From Thermoplasmata archaeon (GTDB taxonomy: Archaea > Thermoplasmatota > Thermoplasmata > Thermoplasmatales > Thermoplasmataceae), in assembly GCA_021811505.1 (NCBI GenBank), contig JAJZOM010000217.1:1-9581 (forward strand): DNA of 9,581 bases, given 5' to 3'. Below, in pieces: positions 6,608 to 9,581 of this stretch; position 1 is the stretch's first letter, and each line of letters starts with the position of its first letter. Under the pieces are notes generated by a model. That model did not search any database. It had not been told where the DNA came from and saw only the letters and a program-made list of their open reading frames with translations. The translations under genes were made by a program, and so were the position numbers.

Positions 6608-7594
6608 CTAAATAAGCGATATGTGGAAAATTATGTGGAAAATCTGACCGACGAGATAGGAAGCAAAGGCTGCGAGTAGAGCAAGAGCAGCTGACTTTAC
6701 TGCCTCTCTGGCTATTTTCATATTCATGGAGATTGCAATAATGGAATTTGATATAGCCTGTGTAATGGCTACAAGAGCCACGGAGATTATCAGCGCAAGG
6801 TACTCCTCAATGAAAATAAAAGGGAGTATCGGTATCAGAGCACCTAAAATATAGAACATCCCGGTGTTGAAAGCAGATTTTACCGATTCACCCTTGTACT
6901 TTCCGATTGTCTCATGATCGTGATCCCTGTTTTCCAGAATGGCTTTTCTCCTGAGTGAAGAAATCTTAAACTGTGCCTCAGAATTCCTGGCCAGGTAAGC
7001 TCCCACACTCATGCTCATTGCTCCACTGACGCCCACTACAATTCCTCCCAGCGCCACATCAAAATGGTTTGATATTATGGCAACCAGACCTGCCATTGCG
7101 GCTAAAACTTCTACCAGCCCGTCACTTATTCCGTAAATAATATCACGATTTCTCTCGATCTGTTTCTTGTTTTCCTCGAGTGTGTAGCTGAAGACTTCCT
7201 CGTGCAGAACCTCGTCAGCTATTATTTTCTCCAGACCAGCCTTGAATTCCTGGTCTCCTTCGGTTCTGGATGCATGTTTCCTGTATCGTTCCACGGAATC
7301 TACTTCGCCATACTCCAGCAATTTTACCGTGAGGCCTGTCCCAAGTATCGTCTGAACAAAGAGAAGGAATCTGACCTTCAACATTCTTGGTCCTGCTCTG
7401 GTCTTGATGTTATCTTTCTCCAGGTATTTTTTCCAGAACTCTGAATGTTCGTTCTCAATGCCTGAGAGTCTGATGAGATTTGTTTTCAGCCACTCTTCTT
7501 TAATCTTCTTAGACAGGCGTTTATAGAATTCCCTATCGGTGAGTTCATCCCGATAAAAATCTTGCATTTCTTTTAACCTGTCGGATAATGGCAT
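6608..7594 (-). CDS. ferritin-like (rubrerythrin) domain fused to a VIT1/CCC1-family metal transporter
   Basis: A 328-residue protein of two parts. Residues 1-145 form a ferritin-like four-helix domain with diiron-site signatures: Glu17, Glu47xxHis50 (IENEHSEFW), an acidic helix around Glu94-Glu103, and Glu128xxHis131 (ADEVLHEEV). Residues 150-328 are the VIT1/CCC1 membrane part with about five helices, opening with the family motif YGISDGLVEVLAAMAGL (154-170); the charged segment SEAQFKISSLRRKAILENRD between helices resembles the metal-binding loop of plant VIT1. Such erythrin-VIT fusions (compare bacterial MbfA) move Fe2+ or Mn2+ across the cytoplasmic membrane, with the diiron domain sensing or oxidising iron; direction and metal are inferred. 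The ATG at 7594 has an in-frame TGA three codons upstream, fixing the N-terminus. It appears to be monocistronic. Confidence 0.88.
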   Translation of the reverse strand: MPLSDRLKEMQDFYRDELTDREFYKRLSKKIKEEWLKTNLIRLSGIENEHSEFWKKYLEKDNIKTRAGPRMLKVRFLLFVQTILGTGLTVKLLEYGEVDSVERYRKHASRTEGDQEFKAGLEKIIADEVLHEEVFSYTLEENKKQIERNRDIIYGISDGLVEVLAAMAGLVAIISNHFDVALGGIVVGVSGAMSMSVGAYLARNSEAQFKISSLRRKAILENRDHDHETIGKYKGESVKSAFNTGMFYILGALIPILPFIFIEEYLALIISVALVAITQAISNSIIAISMNMKIAREAVKSAALALLAAFASYLVGQIFHIIFHISLI

Positions 7595-7603
7595 ATTAAA
7601 TCA

Positions 7604-7635
7604 GGAATATGGAATGACCGTATTACTTTTTAAAT
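7604..7635 (-). promoter_or_regulatory. promoter region of the ferritin-VIT1 gene
   Basis: The minus strand reads ATTTAAAAAG at 7635-7626, a TATA-like box about 37 bases before the ATG, predicting a short leader of about ten bases. A direct repeat, GGAAT-AT-GGAAT on the plus strand (7604-7615), overlies the expected start site and could be a metal-regulator site. That regulatory role is a guess. Confidence 0.35.
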
Positions 7636-7659
7636 TATCGGAAAATAAAAGGATGCGAA

Positions 7660-7690
7660 GTTAAGGGTTTTAAAATTAAAAATTTGAATG
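7660..7690 (-). terminator. U-rich terminator after the hydrolase pseudogene
   Basis: Just past the TAA at 7695, the minus strand carries TTTTTAATTTTAAAA and then CCTTTTATTTTCC. These are U-rich tracts of the type used for archaeal termination, placed before the promoter of the ferritin-VIT1 gene. Confidence 0.4.
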
Positions 7691-8408
7691 AAGGTTAATA
7701 ATATCCTTCAAAATTTGCGATAAGTGTGTTCGCTACATTCTGGTCCTGGAAGTAGCTTATTCCGGATAATGTCAGTGAGTCAAGCGAACTGGTATGCAAG
7801 TCAGAGAAAAGGTAGAGGTAGTTGTATCCGAGATATGTCGCTGAATTAATGCTTACTACACCATCATTATCTCCATTGAAGACAAGATATCCCCACCATG
7901 AGTCATAATTTCCGGCATACATTATCCAAGTGGTCTGCGGGTTGTTACTTACCGCCAGATAAGTGTTGTCCTGAAGCGTTGTAAGGTAAGACGAACCTGG
8001 TGACATCTCGTCCGTCTGATAACCTGTAATTATGTCTATGTATGATGCAAGAGATGCAATTGGTGTACCGTCAAAAGGGGTTGCAAGGAATACCACATTT
8101 CCGAGGTGTATGTTTGGAAAATTATAATTTTCAAGAGTACCCAGAAATACCAGTCCACCCATGCTATATGCTACAACATTCATGTTAACCGGGGACGTAA
8201 AAATGCTTGCCATAGCGTTTCCAAGTTCAGAGGATATGGATTCTATCGGAGTGTTATGTGTACCATAGAATCCGGGATCGGAATAAGTGTATCCGTTGCT
8301 GAATGATATCTGGAATTCTCCGTAATATGAAACAACACCGACAACATAGCCCTGCTGAACTAGTTGTGAATATATATTAACGCCGTTGCTCCGAATTCCG
8401 CTTTCGCT

Positions 8409-8414
8409 CCCCCC
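8409..8414 (-). repeat. G6 homopolymer at the second frameshift
   Basis: Six C on the plus strand (six G in the mRNA). Upstream of it the frame reads YNWTGG and stops at 8360-8362; one extra G joins it to SESGIRSNGVNIYSQL, which continues to the normal end. Confidence 0.6.
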
Positions 8415-8646
8415 GTCCAGTTGTACCTGTGTATCAGGAGGATATATTTTGCTGAGGACGATGTCCCACTGCCCATTGACTTAACAATGGTTCCAGAAAC
8501 ATGTCTCTGAATTTCGGCCGAACTGCCGGAAAATGTTATAGATGATTTCCCATCTTGCAGGCCGGAATTGGAATGAATAGCACCACTTATGCCGGAGAAA
8601 CCTGATAAGAGGGCCACAACAATAATATCCAATAAGAAAACATTGC

Positions 8647-8652
8647 TTTTTT
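8647..8652 (-). repeat. A6 homopolymer at the first frameshift
   Basis: Six T on the plus strand (six A in the mRNA), directly after the ATG. With seven A the N-terminus reads MKKSNVFLLDIIVVALLSGF, a reasonable signal peptide; with six the frame closes after 22 codons. A TTG at 8632 is an alternative start that would avoid the need for this repair. Confidence 0.5.
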
Positions 8653-8655
8653 CAT

Positions 8656-8930
8656 AGTTAACTATAAATTATATCAATAATACTTAAATTTCTCTCTCAA
8701 TATAATATTAATAAATTTCATAGAGACAACGGTGGAATTCGAAAATGGTTCAAATTTCATTTTCAGTGCAAGAGAAATCGACGTTTCTTTCCATAGATAC
8801 ATTCTATCGAACGCCTTTGATATAACAGTCTGAAAATCGAAAAAATTCAATCCGGGCTTATTCAAATGATTTAAAGCCTCATTCCATTGCCTTCAGCAAG
8901 TTTAAGAGTTGTATGTAATTCCGCCATGGA
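8656..8930. other. AT-rich intergenic region between the hydrolase and the EamA gene, with divergent promoters
   Basis: No supported gene in these 275 bases. For the hydrolase (minus), AATTTAAGTA at 8690-8681 is about 30 bases before the ATG at 8655. For the EamA gene (plus), TTTAAGAG at 8901-8908 is about 26 bases before TTG 8931. Between them is a plus-strand open stretch (about 8682-8835; it includes ETTVEFENGSNFIFSAREID) without a start codon, and a 63-codon minus-strand frame. I recognise neither; a coding remnant is possible. Confidence 0.4.
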
Positions 8931-9581
8931 TTGTTTCTCCAGAACACACTACTGGTACTCCCCATCACTCTAGGATTCTCGTTAGCCGTAATATTCTCAA
9001 AGGTTTCGCTGGGAGAGATCAAGCCAGAGAGGTTTGCAATGATTTACACATTCGGGGCGATATTGGTAATAGCAATACAAACACTTATTTTTCATATAAT
9101 GGGGGAGGCGCCATTTATCATTAATTCGGATGCCATCGTGATCATAGTTGCGGCAGCATTCGGCGCTCTCGCTTATCTTTCGGCGTATATAGGTCTAAAG
9201 GGAACGGCGGCAGGTATATCTACAACGGTGTTCAACCTCCAAGGACCGCTGATAACCTTGATCGGAGCAATTGTTTACAGAATTTTCCCCGGATATCCAG
9301 TGATATTGGGTCTTGCCATATCCCTAATCGGTCTTTTCCTCTTTGGAGTAAAAGACATAAAAAAATCCCTGAAGCTATCAAAGTCATTTATGTTCCTTTC
9401 GCTTTCACCGTTTCTCTGGGCACTCGAATGGATATCGTTTTCGCTCGTTTCGTCTATTTCTCCGATGTTCTATACCTTTGTTCTGTACTTTTTCATATTC
9501 TTGATGCTGCTCATAGTGAATAATGGCATAATAAGACCGAAACTGGTCAGTTCTAGGAAGGCAAGAATCTTCGCAATGATT
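8931..9581 (+). CDS. EamA/DMT-superfamily permease, C-terminus cut by the window edge
   Basis: 217 open codons run off the right edge. About seven helices are visible: first EamA repeat with TMs near 6-23, 37-54, 67-85, 92-115 and 124-140, then the start of the second repeat at 153. Supporting features are the short N-terminus directly before TM1, GFSLAVIFSKVSLGEIKPE (15-33), the fourth-helix motif with GISTTVFNLQGPLITLIGA (95-113), and a basic linker (KDIKKSLKLSKS, 141-152) between repeats. Family members export or import amino acids, sugars or related metabolites; the substrate is unknown. I start it at TTG 8931 because the frame closes with TAA just upstream (8916-8918) and TTTAAGAG is about 26 bases before it, implying a leaderless TTG. 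The ATG at 8926 is out of frame. Met37 would lose TM1. Confidence 0.85.
   Translation, partial: MFLQNTLLVLPITLGFSLAVIFSKVSLGEIKPERFAMIYTFGAILVIAIQTLIFHIMGEAPFIINSDAIVIIVAAAFGALAYLSAYIGLKGTAAGISTTVFNLQGPLITLIGAIVYRIFPGYPVILGLAISLIGLFLFGVKDIKKSLKLSKSFMFLSLSPFLWALEWISFSLVSSISPMFYTFVLYFFIFLMLLIVNNGIIRPKLVSSRKARIFAMI

Larger units (their letters stand above)
7695..8655 (-). pseudogene. secreted lipase-like alpha/beta hydrolase, interrupted by two frameshifts
   Basis: Three minus-strand segments in successive frames together make one lipase-like protein. The ATG at 8655 opens with Lys-Lys but stops after 22 codons. A second frame (from about 8632 to 8360) supplies a hydrophobic signal segment ending SGFSGISGA and an oxyanion-strand stretch YILLIHRYNWTGG. 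A third (from about 8409 to the TAA at 7695) supplies GVNIYSQLVQQGYVVGVVSY, the nucleophile elbow AYSMGG, FLATPFDGTP, the acid GDNDGVV and the histidine DLHTSS. Adding one base to the A6 run (8652-8647) and one to the G6 run (8414-8409) gives one 320-residue frame with Ser165, Asp263 or Asp265, and His288. Arg77 stands where most lipases have Gly after the oxyanion-strand His, which may be a third lesion. The complete protein would be an exported esterase/lipase; it is either decaying, phase-variable or misread. Confidence 0.8.

Noticed and set aside
8758..8838. Inverted pair ATTTTCAG / CTGAAAAT in the intergenic region
   Set aside because: Short, AT-rich and separated by more than 60 bases; expected by chance.
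8674..8865. 63-codon minus-strand open frame upstream of the hydrolase
   Set aside because: No recognisable family, no ribosome binding site or TATA box at the right distance, and it covers the likely hydrolase promoter; most likely chance.
8909..9124. 71-codon plus-strand open frame starting at 8909
   Set aside because: It overlaps the EamA permease in another frame, and its product lacks any coherent hydrophobic or conserved pattern, whereas the 8931 frame has clear EamA helices.
1..9581. Search for CRISPR repeats, tRNA/rRNA genes, insertion sequences or attachment sites
   Set aside because: No repeated spacer pattern, no cloverleaf-like sequence, no transposase or terminal repeats noticed on either strand.

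Overview
The window looks like archaeal chromosome, most probably from the Thermoplasmata (Thermoplasma/Ferroplasma/Cuniculiplasma type). It carries an archaeal/eukaryotic-type ribosomal block (S19e, PDCD5/TFAR19, L39e, L31e, aIF6). Most transcription units have an AT-rich TATA-like box 25-35 bases before the start codon, which implies leaderless or very short-leader mRNAs. Downstream genes in operons use purine-rich ribosome binding sites and some TTG starts. The lineage is inferred from gene content and style, not from a marker search.

Layout. 1-76 (-): N-terminus of an unrecognised protein. 163-1593 (-): DHA2-like drug-exporter-type MFS permease. 1664-2182 (+): pyrE. 2174-4075 (-): five-gene translation operon rps19e > pdcd5 > rpl39e > rpl31e > aif6, whose last gene overlaps the end of pyrE by 9 bases tail to tail. 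The 51-residue rpl39e (3112-3267) was found by reading the minus strand directly. 4156-6548 (-): two-gene ABC transporter, ATPase then a large permease that looks like two fused ABC-2 halves. 6608-7594 (-): fusion of a ferritin-like diiron domain with a VIT1/CCC1 metal transporter. 7695-8655 (-): secreted lipase-like alpha/beta hydrolase broken into three reading-frame segments. 8931-9581 (+): first two thirds or so of an EamA/DMT permease, running off the window.

Functionally this is a housekeeping stretch (ribosome assembly and pyrimidine synthesis) flanked by membrane transport and metal-handling genes. I see no CRISPR array, tRNA, rRNA, insertion sequence or phage gene. No clearly new multi-gene system is evident. 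The points most worth a second look are the hydrolase whose frame is repaired by adding one base to an A6 and one base to a G6 tract, the convergent pyrE/aif6 junction with an inverted repeat made from both genes' coding ends, the tandem-duplicated ABC-2 permease, and an MFS permease with Asn at the usual membrane Asp.
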